NCBI RefSeq assembly: GCF_041514305.1
Contig: NZ_JBGMWH010000009.1
Coordinates: forward strand, 1 to 64,000
From: Salinarimonas chemoclinalis
GTDB taxonomy: Bacteria > Pseudomonadota > Alphaproteobacteria > Rhizobiales > Beijerinckiaceae
Length of the DNA stretch: 64,000 nt
Direction: 5' to 3'
The position numbers and the translations under genes were made by a program. The notes beneath the pieces are model-generated. The model searched no databases and was not told the origin of the DNA. It was given only the letters and a program-made list of their open reading frames with translations. Below, one piece after another: positions 53,553 through 61,514 of the stretch; the first letter of the stretch is position 1; every line of letters begins with the position of its first letter.

Positions 53553-55079
53553 ATGTCGAACACCTCGCAGATCGAGCCCGTCCACGTCGTCGGCGGGGGC
53601 CTCGCCGGTTCCGAGGCCGCCTGGCAGATCGCCCGCGCCGGCGTGCCCGTCGTGCTCCACGAAATGCGTCCCGTGCGGACGACCGAGGCGCACAAGACGC
53701 ACGGTCTCGCCGAGCTCGTGTGCTCGAACTCCTTCCGGTCGGACGATGCGGAGGCGAACGCGGTCGGCCTGCTGCACCAGGAGATGCGCCGGCTCGATTC
53801 GCTGATCATGCACACCGGCGACCGGCACCAGGTGCCCGCCGGCGGCGCGCTCGCCGTCGACCGCGACGGCTTCTCCGAGGCGGTAACGGCGGCGCTCGAG
53901 GCGCATCCGCTGGTCACGGTCGACCGCGCCGAGGTCGCCGGGCTCCCGCCGGAGGACTGGGACTCGGTCGTCGTGGCGACCGGTCCCCTCACCTCCCCCG
54001 CGATGGCCGAGGCGATCCGCGGCCTCACCGGCGCCGACGCGCTCGCCTTCTTCGACGCCATCGCCCCCATCGTCTACCGCGAGAGCGTGGACATGTCGGT
54101 GGCGTGGTTCCAGTCGCGCTACGACAAGCCCGGGCCGGGCGGCACCGGGGCCGACTACCTCAACTGCCCGATGAACCGGGACGAGTACGAGGCCTTCGTC
54201 GATGCGCTGCTGGCCGGCGAGAAGACCTCCTTCAAGGAGTGGGAGGCGAACACCCCCTACTTCGACGGCTGCCTGCCGATCGAGGTCATGGCCGAGCGCG
54301 GCCGCGAGACGCTCAGGCACGGGCCGATGAAGCCCGTCGGGCTCACCAACCCGCACAGGCCGGACGAGAAGCCTTGGGCGGTGGTGCAGCTGCGCCAGGA
54401 CAACGCGCTCGGCACGCTGTTCAACATGGTGGGCTTCCAGACGAAGCTGAAGTACGGCGCGCAGGCCGCGATCCTGCGCATGATCCCGGGGCTCGAGAAC
54501 GCCGAGTTCGCCCGGCTCGGCGGGCTGCATCGCAACACCTACCTCGACTCACCCCGCCTGCTCGACGGGACGCTGCGCCTGAAGGCCGCGCCGCGACTGC
54601 GCTTCGCCGGCCAGATCACGGGATGCGAGGGCTACGTCGAGAGCGCGGCGGTCGGCCTGATGGCGGGCCGCTTCGCCGCCGCCGAGCGGCTCGGGCGGCC
54701 CCTGCGGCTGCTGCCGCCCACCACCGCGATGGGCGCGCTCGTCGCCCACATCACCGGCGGCCACATCGTCGCCGAGGAGGAAGACGCGCCGGCGGAGGGA
54801 TCGGGGGCGGAGGGATCGGGGGCGGAGGGATCGGGGGCGGAGGAATCGGCGACGGGAGGGCTGCCGAAGCCGGCGAAGCCCCGCTCGTTCCAGCCGATGA
54901 ACGTCAATTTCGGCCTCTTCCCGCCGCTCGAGGGCGCTCTGCCCAAGGGCGAGGACGGCAAGCGCCTGCGCGGCTCGGCGAAGGCGATCGCGCGCAAGAA
55001 GGCTCTGACGGACCGCGCGCGCGCCGACCTGGCGGCATGGCTGGCGCAGGCGGGGGAGATGGAGGTCGCGGCGGAGTAG
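53553..55079 (+). CDS. trmFO: tRNA (uracil-54-C5) methyltransferase, folate/FAD-dependent
   Basis: Methylates U54 of tRNA using methylene-tetrahydrofolate and FADH2. The FAD-binding motif VVGGGLAGSEAAW is at residues 12-24; catalytic Cys57 is in LVCSNSFRS, and the second Cys is in YLNCPMNRDEY. NTPYFDGCLPIE, FNMVGFQTKLKYG and FAGQITGCEGY...AAVGLMAG are TrmFO blocks. At 508 residues it is about 30-50 longer than usual, owing to a low-complexity (EGSGA)n insert near residue 415. ATG 53553 fits the family start; an in-frame GTG at 53532 is possible. Confidence 0.95.
   Translation: MSNTSQIEPVHVVGGGLAGSEAAWQIARAGVPVVLHEMRPVRTTEAHKTHGLAELVCSNSFRSDDAEANAVGLLHQEMRRLDSLIMHTGDRHQVPAGGALAVDRDGFSEAVTAALEAHPLVTVDRAEVAGLPPEDWDSVVVATGPLTSPAMAEAIRGLTGADALAFFDAIAPIVYRESVDMSVAWFQSRYDKPGPGGTGADYLNCPMNRDEYEAFVDALLAGEKTSFKEWEANTPYFDGCLPIEVMAERGRETLRHGPMKPVGLTNPHRPDEKPWAVVQLRQDNALGTLFNMVGFQTKLKYGAQAAILRMIPGLENAEFARLGGLHRNTYLDSPRLLDGTLRLKAAPRLRFAGQITGCEGYVESAAVGLMAGRFAAAERLGRPLRLLPPTTAMGALVAHITGGHIVAEEEDAPAEGSGAEGSGAEGSGAEESATGGLPKPAKPRSFQPMNVNFGLFPPLEGALPKGEDGKRLRGSAKAIARKKALTDRARADLAAWLAQAGEMEVAAE
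54795..54854 (+). repeat. In-frame 15-bp tandem repeat inside trmFO
   Basis: Three perfect copies of GAGGGATCGGGGGCG (54795-54839) and a degenerate fourth copy encode EGSGA-EGSGA-EGSGA-EESAT at residues 415-434 of TrmFO. The period is a multiple of three, so copy change keeps the frame. It lies just before the conserved C-terminal block PMNVNFGLFPPL, in a surface loop by inference. Confidence 0.9.
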
Positions 55080-55211
55080 CCGCCGGCGTGAACCCCGCGG
55101 TTCGGCTCGTCGCCGCGCATCCCGATGCATGCCCGACACGGTCCACGGAGGGGGCTGCCCTCGCGCGCAGGAGCGCCCGCCCTCCTCGCACGCCCCTCCT
55201 CGCACGCCCCT

Positions 55212-55715
55212 TCACGGCGCTGCGAAGCGCGCGAAATCCGCCACGACCCGCTCGTAGACCGAGCGCTTGAAGGGTATGATCAACTCCGGCAGGCGCTCCA
55301 GGCGCTCCCAGCGCCAAGCCTCGAACTCGGGCTCGTGGCCGGCGGGGCTGGCGATGTCGATCTCGCTCTCGTCGCCCTCGAAGCGGAAAGCGAACCATCG
55401 CTGCGTCTGGCCGCGCCACTTGCCCTTCCAGGCCTGGGCGGCGACCGTGCCGGGGAGGTCGTAGGCGTACCAGTCCGCCGCCTCGCCGAGCAGGCTCGCG
55501 CTGGTGACGTTCGTCTCCTCGTGGAGCTCGCGCCGCGCCGCCGCGAGCGGGTCCTCCCCCGGGTCGATGCCGCCCTGGGGCATCTGCCAGACGAAGGGAC
55601 CGTCGACGTGCTCGGGGCCGGAATCGGGCAGACGCTTGCCGACGAAGACGAGGCCCTCCCGATTGAAGAGCGCGACGCCCACGCAGGGGCGGTAGGGCGG
55701 AAGGTCCTTCGTCAT
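55212..55715 (-). CDS. rppH: RNA pyrophosphohydrolase RppH, Nudix family
   Basis: A 167-residue Nudix hydrolase that removes pyrophosphate from mRNA 5' ends and so starts decay. The start YRPCVGVALFNREGLVFVGKR is the RppH N-terminus, and WQMPQGGIDPGEDPLAAARRELHEETN holds the Nudix box with its catalytic glutamates. FWQMPQGGID distinguishes RppH from other Nudix enzymes. The ATG at 55715 has GGAGG six bases before it; the ATG at 55739 would overlap the upstream gene. Last gene of the minus-strand cluster. Confidence 0.94.
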   Translation of the reverse strand: MTKDLPPYRPCVGVALFNREGLVFVGKRLPDSGPEHVDGPFVWQMPQGGIDPGEDPLAAARRELHEETNVTSASLLGEAADWYAYDLPGTVAAQAWKGKWRGQTQRWFAFRFEGDESEIDIASPAGHEPEFEAWRWERLERLPELIIPFKRSVYERVVADFARFAAP

Positions 55716-55731
55716 CTCGGCCTCCGATCGA

Positions 55732-56991
55732 TCATCCACCCGGCGTCGCCAGCGCGGCGGAGACCGGCACGAGCCGCACGCCGCGCTGCTCGGCCCGCGC
55801 GGCCCAGGCCGCGATGCGATCGACCGTCATCGGCAGGGCGCTCGCCGTCGCGACCGCGATGCCGCGCTCGCGGGCGAGCCGCTCGAGCCGGGCGAGCTCC
55901 GCGTCGATGCGGTCGGGATCGGGCACCGTGTCGAGCACCACGTCGCCGACGGCCAGCGGCATGCCGGCCTCGGCGGCGAGCGCCGGCGCGCGGCTGCGCG
56001 AGGACGTGCCGTCGTCGACCCAGGCGAGCCCGCGCCCGCCGATCTCGGCGACGATCGGCTGGAGACTCGCCGCGTCGCCGGTGAGCTTCGCGCCCATGAA
56101 GTTGACGACTCCGACATAGCCGGTGAACCGCCCCATCACCCAGTGCAGCCGATCGCGGTTGTCCTCGACGGACGCCTCGGTCGTGAGCGTGTGCGGGCCG
56201 GGGTCGCTGCGGGGATAGTCGAAGGGCTCCATCGGCACCTGGAGGAAGACCTCGTGCCCGTTCTCCCGGGCACGCGAGACGTGGCGGTCGAGATCGCCGC
56301 CGTAGGGCGCGAAGGCGAGGCTCACGTCGGGCGGCAGGCGATCGACGGCGCGGGTCGTGCCGGACTGGCTGATGCCGAGCCCCGTGACCAGGATGGCGAC
56401 GCGGGCGCTCTCGGAGAGGCTCATCGGCGTCGGCGGGCGGGCGTAGACCCGCGCGGGCGTCGACCCGTCCTCCCCGACCCGCGGCAGGAGACCGTAGCGG
56501 GTGCGCTCGACGAGGCGCGGGTCCGGCGCGGGCGCGAGCCCGCCGGACGGCGCGGCGCCGGAGGGGGTGGGCGGGGTCCCCTCCCCCGGCGGCACCTGGA
56601 TGATCAGCGCGCCGGGCTCCGTCGCGCCACCGGGCCGCGTCACGGAGACGCCGGACGCCCGCTCCAGCTCGGCCGCGGTCGTTCCCGCGCCGGAACCGGG
56701 GGGCGGCATGTCCTGGATGAGGGCGAGACCGCTCTGTGGCGCGCCACCGGCGGCCGGACCGCCCGGCAGGGGCGTGGCCGGAGGCGGGCCGTCGCGGATG
56801 TCGACGACGACCTGCGGGTCTCCGCCGCCGGGGTCGTTCACCAGCGCGAGATAGCCGCCGATCAACGCCGCGAGCACCATGGCCGCGCCCGACGCGACGC
56901 GCCCGAGCGGCAGGCGCGCGAGCAGGGACCGCCCGCGCTCCTTGCGCTCGGTGCCGAGCGGTGTCGTCAGGTCGTCGGACGCGCTGGACAC
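55732..56991 (-). CDS. Divergent polysaccharide deacetylase family protein
   Basis: A 419-residue membrane-anchored protein. After a short cytoplasmic start (SSASDDLTTPLGTERKER) a single membrane helix (VASGAAMVLAALIGGYLALV, near residues 30-50) precedes a Pro/Gly-rich linker of about 120 residues and then the divergent polysaccharide deacetylase (PF04748, formerly DUF610) domain: VAILVTGLGISQSGTTRAVDRLP, HEVFLQVPMEPFDYP, GVVNFMGAKLTGD, AWVDDGTSS. It probably modifies or binds a glycan. The GTG at 56991 was chosen because the longer frame would start inside a hairpin. It follows ctpA and envC, as in other alphaproteobacteria. Confidence 0.88.
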   Translation of the reverse strand: MSSASDDLTTPLGTERKERGRSLLARLPLGRVASGAAMVLAALIGGYLALVNDPGGGDPQVVVDIRDGPPPATPLPGGPAAGGAPQSGLALIQDMPPPGSGAGTTAAELERASGVSVTRPGGATEPGALIIQVPPGEGTPPTPSGAAPSGGLAPAPDPRLVERTRYGLLPRVGEDGSTPARVYARPPTPMSLSESARVAILVTGLGISQSGTTRAVDRLPPDVSLAFAPYGGDLDRHVSRARENGHEVFLQVPMEPFDYPRSDPGPHTLTTEASVEDNRDRLHWVMGRFTGYVGVVNFMGAKLTGDAASLQPIVAEIGGRGLAWVDDGTSSRSRAPALAAEAGMPLAVGDVVLDTVPDPDRIDAELARLERLARERGIAVATASALPMTVDRIAAWAARAEQRGVRLVPVSAALATPGG

Positions 56992-57066
56992 GTACCCCGT
57001 CTCCGATCCTCGTCTCGAGACATCCGTCTCGGAATGCCCGTCTCGAGATGCCGCCCGCCCGAATCG

Positions 57067-57109
57067 CGACGGCCCGCCTCCAATGTCGAGCATCGGAGGC
57101 GGGCCGTCG
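57067..57109 (-). terminator. Strong hairpin after ctpA
   Basis: Perfect 15-bp arms (CGACGGCCCGCCTCC at 57067-57081, GGAGGCGGGCCGTCG at 57095-57109) with a 13-base loop, in the gap just past the ctpA stop. No T-run follows on either strand, so it may act as an mRNA stabiliser or a weak terminator and could reduce expression of the deacetylase-rppH part. It contains the ATG (57093) that would be an alternative deacetylase start. Confidence 0.6.
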
Positions 57110-57140
57110 AGTGGCGGATCGCGTGCCGCGAGGCCCGATC

Positions 57141-58466
57141 TCAGTTCGGGACCGTCTCGGCCGGGGGCGCGGGCCGCGCGGCGGAATCGACCCGCTCACC
57201 GCGCAGGAGCGCGAGGGCGGCGGCGATCTGCACGTCGTCGGCCGGATCCGGCGGCACGTAGGCGGAGGACGCGCTGCGCTCCTCGTCCTCGTTGGCGAGA
57301 TGGCCGCGCAGGCCGGCCTCGCCCTCGACCGCGTCGCGGCCCCGGAGTTCCTCGGGCACGTCGGGCAGGACGATGATGTTCGGCTCGATGCCGCGGGCCT
57401 GGATCGAGGTGCCGCTCGGCGTGTAGTAGCGCGCCGTCGTCAGGCGCAGGGCGCCCGAGCCGCCGAGCGGGATGATCGTCTGGACCGACCCCTTGCCGAA
57501 GGACCGCGTACCGATCACCGTCGCGCGTTGGAGGTCCTGGAGCGCGCCGGCGACGATCTCCGAGGCCGAGGCCGAGCCGCCGTTGATGAGCACCACGACG
57601 GGCTTGCCGTCCGTCAGGTCGCCGGAGCGGGCGTTGAAGCGCTGCGTCTCCGACGCGTTGCGGCCGCGCGTCGAGACGATCTCGCCGCCGTCGAGGAAGG
57701 CGTCCGACACGTTGATCGCCTGGTCGAGCAGGCCGCCGGGATTGTTGCGCAGGTCGAGCACGAAGCCCCTCAGTCGCTCCTCGCCGATCTCGTCGGTCAG
57801 CTCGGCGATGGCGCGCTCGAGGTTCGGCGAGGTCTGCTCGTTGAACTGGGTGATGCGCACGTAGCCGACGTCGTCCTCGACGCGCCAGCGTACCGGGCGG
57901 ACGCGAATCACGTCGCGGGTGATCGAGACCTCGATCGGCTGGGCGCCGCTGCCGCGCCGGATGCGCAGCTCCACCGCCGAGTTGACCGGGCCGCGCATGC
58001 GGTCCACGGCCTGGTTGAGCGTGAGGCCCTGGACCTCCTCGCCGTCGATGTGCGTGATCAGGTCGTTGGCGAGCACGCCCGCCTTGGCGGCCGGCGTGTC
58101 CTCGATGGGGCTCACCACCTTGACGAGCCCGTCCTCCATCGTGACCTCGATGCCGAGCCCGCCGAACTCGCCGCGGGTCTGCACCTGCATGTCGCGGAAG
58201 CTCTTGGGGTCGAGATAGCTCGAATGCGGGTCGAGCGAGGTGAGCATCCCGTTGATGGCCGCCTCGACGAGCGCGGCGTCCTCGGGCGCCTCCACGTAGT
58301 CGGTGCGGACCTTCTCGAAGACGTCGCCGAACAGGCTGAGCTGGCGATAGGTCTCCGCGGAGGCCGCGATCGCGCTCGAGCCCGGGAGCAGCTGCGGCTG
58401 CGAGACCACGGTCGCCGCGCCGGCGCCCATCGCCGCGCCGATCATCAGAAGTGAAAGCTTGCGCAT
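57141..58466 (-). CDS. ctpA: Carboxy-terminal processing protease, S41 family
   Basis: A 441-residue periplasmic serine protease. The signal segment (MRKLSLLMIGAAMGAGAATVV) is followed by the PDZ domain (GIEVTMEDGLVKVVSPIEDTPAAKAGV) and the S41 core with GFVLDLRNNPGG, the nucleophile in NGGSASASEIVAG and Lys in GTRSFGKGSVQ, the Ser-Lys dyad. It trims C-termini of envelope proteins and peptidoglycan enzymes. The end is acidic and Pro-rich. The ATG at 58466 overlaps the envC stop (TAATG), so the two are coupled. Confidence 0.95.
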   Translation of the reverse strand: MRKLSLLMIGAAMGAGAATVVSQPQLLPGSSAIAASAETYRQLSLFGDVFEKVRTDYVEAPEDAALVEAAINGMLTSLDPHSSYLDPKSFRDMQVQTRGEFGGLGIEVTMEDGLVKVVSPIEDTPAAKAGVLANDLITHIDGEEVQGLTLNQAVDRMRGPVNSAVELRIRRGSGAQPIEVSITRDVIRVRPVRWRVEDDVGYVRITQFNEQTSPNLERAIAELTDEIGEERLRGFVLDLRNNPGGLLDQAINVSDAFLDGGEIVSTRGRNASETQRFNARSGDLTDGKPVVVLINGGSASASEIVAGALQDLQRATVIGTRSFGKGSVQTIIPLGGSGALRLTTARYYTPSGTSIQARGIEPNIIVLPDVPEELRGRDAVEGEAGLRGHLANEDEERSASSAYVPPDPADDVQIAAALALLRGERVDSAARPAPPAETVPN

Positions 58467-59863
58467 TATCCGCGAACCTCTTCGCCTTCGGTTGCCTGCC
58501 ACCAGGGAGACGGATCGATCGACCCGCCGTCCTTCTTGAACTCGACGTACAGAACCGGGTCCGTCGTCTCCACCACACCGGCGGCCGGCGAGAGCGCGGA
58601 CGTCGCGCCCATCGTCCCGATCGGCTCGCCCGCCAGCACGAACTGCCCGACCTCCACCGTGATCGTCTCCATGCCCGCGAGCAAGAGATAGTAGCCCTCG
58701 CCCGCGTTGATGATCAAGAGACGCTCGAACGAGCGAAACGGCCCCGCGAAGGCCACCCACCCGTCCGCGGGCGCGCTGACGATCTCACCCGGACGTGTCG
58801 AAACTGAGATTCCCCGGGTGCGTCCGCCATAGCCGTCGGGTGCGCCGAATGCGCGCAGCGTCTCCCCCGCCACCGGCCTCGGCAGCAGGCCGCGGGCCTC
58901 GTCGAAGGGCAGCGCCGGCGCGAGCCGGGCGGGATCGCGGAAGGCGGCCTCCTCGAAGCGGGCGCGGGTGCGCGCGACCCGCGCCTCGCTCGCCGCCCGC
59001 GCCGACGCCGCGGCCTCGCGGGCCGCGGCGATCTCGCGCTCCATGCCGGCGATCAACTCTTCGAGAGTGGCCGCCCGCTCGGCGAGACCCGCGGCGCGGG
59101 CGCGCTCGGCCGCGGCGTCCTGGCGCGCGGCGGCGAGCCGCGCCTGGCGGGCGTCGACGAGCGCGGTCAGCCGCGTGCGTTCGGCGGCGAGCGCCTCGAG
59201 CTCGGCGGCGAGCGTCGCGCGGTCGGTGGCGATCGCCTCGCGCAGGCGCACGAGTTCGGCGAGGTCGGCGGCGAGCGCCTCCGTCTCCGCGCGCAGCTCG
59301 GGCACGACCGAGCCGAGCAGCATCGAGGTGCGCACCGCGGCGAGGATGTCCTCGGGCCGCACCAGGACCGCGGGCGGCGGGCGGCGCCCCATGCGCTGGA
59401 GCGCGGCGAGCACCTCGACGACGACGTCGCGCCGGCTCTCCAGCGAGCGGCGGATCGCCGCCTCCGAGCCGAGCAGGACGGAGAGCCGCTCCTCCAGCTC
59501 GCCGGCCCGGCCCTCCAGCCCGCGGATGCGCGCCGTCGTGTCGATCAGCGCCTGGGCGAGGCGCGCGCGGTCCTCACCGAGCCTGGCGATCTCCTCTTCG
59601 AGGGCGAGACGCTGCGAGGCGGCGCCGTCGAGCGCCGAACGCAGCGCCTCGAGCTCGGCCGCGCGCGCGTCGCGCTCCGCCCGTGTTTCCTCCGCACGCG
59701 TCTCGAGCGTGCCGGGATCGACGGAGGGCGTCTCCGGCGTCGCCTCCGGAGCCTGCGCGCGGGCCCCCCCCGCGCCGGGGGCGAAGGCGAGAGGGAGCAC
59801 GAGGGCGAGCACGAGGACGAGCGCGAGCGCGCCGGGACGTCGGGGCGGGCGGCGCGTGGTCAT
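58466..59863 (-). CDS. Murein hydrolase activator, EnvC family (degenerate LytM)
   Basis: A 465-residue exported protein: signal peptide (residues 1-37, ending ARAQA), a long coiled coil (about 45-300, ERDARAAELEALRSALDGA and many similar heptads) and a C-terminal LytM/M23 domain. The zinc ligands of active M23 enzymes are missing: where H-x-G-x-D is expected it reads GISVSTRPG, and where H-x-H is expected it reads LYVEFKKDG. This matches EnvC-type activators of amidases that split septal peptidoglycan. Its stop overlaps ctpA's start, and its own start overlaps the rlmH stop (ATGA). Confidence 0.92.
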   Translation of the reverse strand: MTTRRPPRRPGALALVLVLALVLPLAFAPGAGGARAQAPEATPETPSVDPGTLETRAEETRAERDARAAELEALRSALDGAASQRLALEEEIARLGEDRARLAQALIDTTARIRGLEGRAGELEERLSVLLGSEAAIRRSLESRRDVVVEVLAALQRMGRRPPPAVLVRPEDILAAVRTSMLLGSVVPELRAETEALAADLAELVRLREAIATDRATLAAELEALAAERTRLTALVDARQARLAAARQDAAAERARAAGLAERAATLEELIAGMEREIAAAREAAASARAASEARVARTRARFEEAAFRDPARLAPALPFDEARGLLPRPVAGETLRAFGAPDGYGGRTRGISVSTRPGEIVSAPADGWVAFAGPFRSFERLLIINAGEGYYLLLAGMETITVEVGQFVLAGEPIGTMGATSALSPAAGVVETTDPVLYVEFKKDGGSIDPSPWWQATEGEEVRG

Positions 59864-60348
59864 CGTTCGCCCCCGCGGTGATACGGATGGCAGGAGAGGA
59901 TGGTGAGCGCCCGGTAGATCTGCTCGGCGACGAGGCCACGCACGATCTGGTGGGGAATGGTCAGGGCCCCGAACGAGAGCACGAGGTCTGCGCGCGCGCG
60001 GATCGCCTCGTCGAGCCCGTCGGGACCGCCGACGACGAAGCTCGCGGCGGGGCGTCCCGCGTCGCGCCAGCCGCCGAGGCGGTCGGCGAAACCCGGGCTG
60101 TCGAGCGCGCGGCCGCGCTCGTCGAGGACGACGAGCACGCCGTCGGGCAACCGCGCGGCGAGCGCCCCGGCCTCCTCGGCGCGGCGATCGGCGTCGCGCC
60201 GGGCGCGCGACTCGGGCAGCTCGGCGACCTCGGGTCCCGACAGCCCGAGCGGGCGGGCGAGCGCGCGGGCGCGCTCGACGTAGCGATCGGCGAGCGCGCG
60301 CTCGGGGCCGGCCTTCAGCCGGCCGATCGCGACGAGCCCGAGCCGCAC
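59860..60348 (-). CDS. rlmH: 23S rRNA pseudouridine-1915 N3-methyltransferase
   Basis: A 162-residue SPOUT methyltransferase that methylates pseudouridine 1915 of 23S rRNA on the assembled ribosome. It begins VRLGLVAIGRLKAGPERALADRYVERA from a GTG start; VVLDERGRALDSPGFADRL and FVVGGPDGLDEAIRARADLVLSFGALTIPHQIVR carry the SAM-binding knot. The conserved C-terminus is ILSCHPYHRG. It is slightly longer than the E. coli protein. rsfS lies six bases upstream, the widely conserved rsfS-rlmH pair. Confidence 0.95.
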   Translation of the reverse strand: MRLGLVAIGRLKAGPERALADRYVERARALARPLGLSGPEVAELPESRARRDADRRAEEAGALAARLPDGVLVVLDERGRALDSPGFADRLGGWRDAGRPAASFVVGGPDGLDEAIRARADLVLSFGALTIPHQIVRGLVAEQIYRALTILSCHPYHRGGER

Positions 60349-60354
60349 CCGCGC

Positions 60355-60774
60355 TCAGCCGTCGACGCGCTCGGCCGGCCGGTCCGCGCCCCACATCTTC
60401 TCGAGATTGTAGAAGGAGCGGACCTCGGGGCGGAACACGTGCACGATGACGTCGCCGGCGTCGATCAGCACCCAGTCGCACGCGGGCATGCCCTCGACAC
60501 GCGGGGTGCCGAGACCGTTGTCCTTGAGCGTCTGGATGATGCGGTCGGCGATCGCGTTCACGTGGCGATCCGAGCGACCCGTGGCCACCAGCATCGTGTC
60601 GGCCACCGACGTCTTGCCGACGAGATCGATCTCGACGACCTCCTCGGCCTTCATGTCGTCGAGACACGTGCGGGCCACGGACAGGATTTCCCCGTCGGCC
60701 GAGGCGGAAACCTCGGGACGGGCGGGAAGCGGCGCGGTTTCCGCTTCGCGCGGAGACACTTGAGCCAGCGTCAT
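60355..60774 (-). CDS. rsfS: Ribosomal silencing factor RsfS
   Basis: A 139-residue Iojap/RsfS protein that binds L14 and blocks subunit joining in starvation. The core DDMKAEEVVEIDLVGKTSVADTMLVATGRSDRHVNAIADRI, DWVLIDAGDVIVHVFRPEVRSFYNLEKMWG (given in parts) is typical. The 35-residue N-terminal extension is variable. The ATG at 60774 was chosen because the conserved part follows soon and AGAGG lies just before it. It is probably the first gene of the minus-strand cluster down to rppH, or at least rlmH-envC-ctpA. Confidence 0.94.
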   Translation of the reverse strand: MTLAQVSPREAETAPLPARPEVSASADGEILSVARTCLDDMKAEEVVEIDLVGKTSVADTMLVATGRSDRHVNAIADRIIQTLKDNGLGTPRVEGMPACDWVLIDAGDVIVHVFRPEVRSFYNLEKMWGADRPAERVDG

Positions 60775-60846
60775 GTCCTCTCTGCGTTCGCGACGGCAGG
60801 AATTGCCGACGCCCCCAAGATGCGCCTCCGAGCCCCGGATTTCAAC

Positions 60847-60886
60847 GACGATCTCGGACGATCTCGGACGATCTCGGACGATCTCG
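60847..60886. repeat. 10-bp tandem repeat upstream of rsfS
   Basis: Four exact copies of GACGATCTCG in the divergent gap between rsfS and rpsT, about 75-110 bases upstream of the rsfS start and so in its probable promoter or leader. A fixed 10-base period means the copies lie on one face of the helix. Could be a protein-binding array or a slippage product. Confidence 0.9.
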
Positions 60887-60995
60887 CCGCTGCCCGCCGT
60901 CGCCATATATAATGACTCGACCCACTCTCCGGAGGGGCCGCGCCCCGGCGGCCCCGACGCCGTCCCCTCCGCCTGCGCGGCGCATCGATGGGGCG

Positions 60996-61024
60996 TTGAC
61001 GCGGGAGCCGTGCGCGACTATACA
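60996..61024 (+). promoter_or_regulatory. Sigma-70 promoter of rpsT
   Basis: TTGACG at 60996-61001 and TATACA at 61019-61024 with a 17-base spacer, nearly the consensus for the housekeeping sigma factor. Transcription would begin near 61031, giving a leader of about 120 bases before rpsT. It is the clearest promoter in the window and suits the high expression of a ribosomal protein gene. Confidence 0.8.
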
Positions 61025-61153
61025 CCCGGCTTCACGGGCGCGCGCCGGTTCCGCGGCGGGTCGCCCATGGGTTCCTGAGACATCAGCCGATCCCTGCTGC
61101 GCGGGCCTCCACGGCCTCGCCGATCGGCGCATCCGAACGGGGTTCTACAAGCC

Positions 61154-61432
61154 ATGGCCAATACGCCCTCGGCCAAGAAGATGACGCGCAAGATCGCCCG
61201 TCGCACGGCGGTCAATCGCATGCGTCGCTCGCGCATGCGCACCTTCATCCGCAAGGTCGAGGAGGCCCTCGGCTCCGGTGACGCCGCCGGTGCGCGCAGC
61301 GCGTTCGCCGTCGCGGAGCCGATCATCATGCGCTCCGCCCAGAAGGGCGTCACGCACAAGAACACCGCCTCCCGCAAGGTCTCGCGCCTCGCCAAGCGCG
61401 TGAAGGCTCTGGAGGCCGGCGCGAGCGCCTGA
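61154..61432 (+). CDS. rpsT: 30S ribosomal protein S20
   Basis: A 92-residue basic protein binding 16S rRNA 5' domain early in assembly. ANTPSAKKMTRKIARRTAVNRMRRSRMRTFIRKVEEAL matches alphaproteobacterial S20 starts, and GVTHKNTASRKVSRLAKRVKAL is the conserved C-terminal helix. Length is normal. The ATG at 61154 gives the usual MANT start; a ribosome site is weak, which is common for S20 and fits translational feedback by S20 itself. A terminator hairpin follows at 61492. Confidence 0.97.
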   Translation: MANTPSAKKMTRKIARRTAVNRMRRSRMRTFIRKVEEALGSGDAAGARSAFAVAEPIIMRSAQKGVTHKNTASRKVSRLAKRVKALEAGASA

Positions 61433-61491
61433 TCCGCAAGCGCCGCCGACGCGCGAGCGTCGACTCCCCCGACCTTCGATGGACTGCCCGA

Positions 61492-61514
61492 AAGCCCGGC
61501 CTCGTGCCGGGCTT
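61492..61514 (+). terminator. Terminator-like hairpin after rpsT
   Basis: A 9-bp perfect stem (AAGCCCGGC at 61492-61500, GCCGGGCTT at 61506-61514) with a 5-base loop, 60 bases after the rpsT stop. It is followed by TCGTCGTTCG, a poor T-tract, so it is a moderate candidate for rho-independent termination. Confidence 0.65.

Noticed and set aside
56992..57199. Longer N-terminus for the divergent deacetylase, starting at 57093 or further upstream
   Set aside because: The 57093 ATG is inside the 15-bp hairpin after ctpA and the added residues are not family-like; the GTG at 56991 gives a compact start before the membrane helix.
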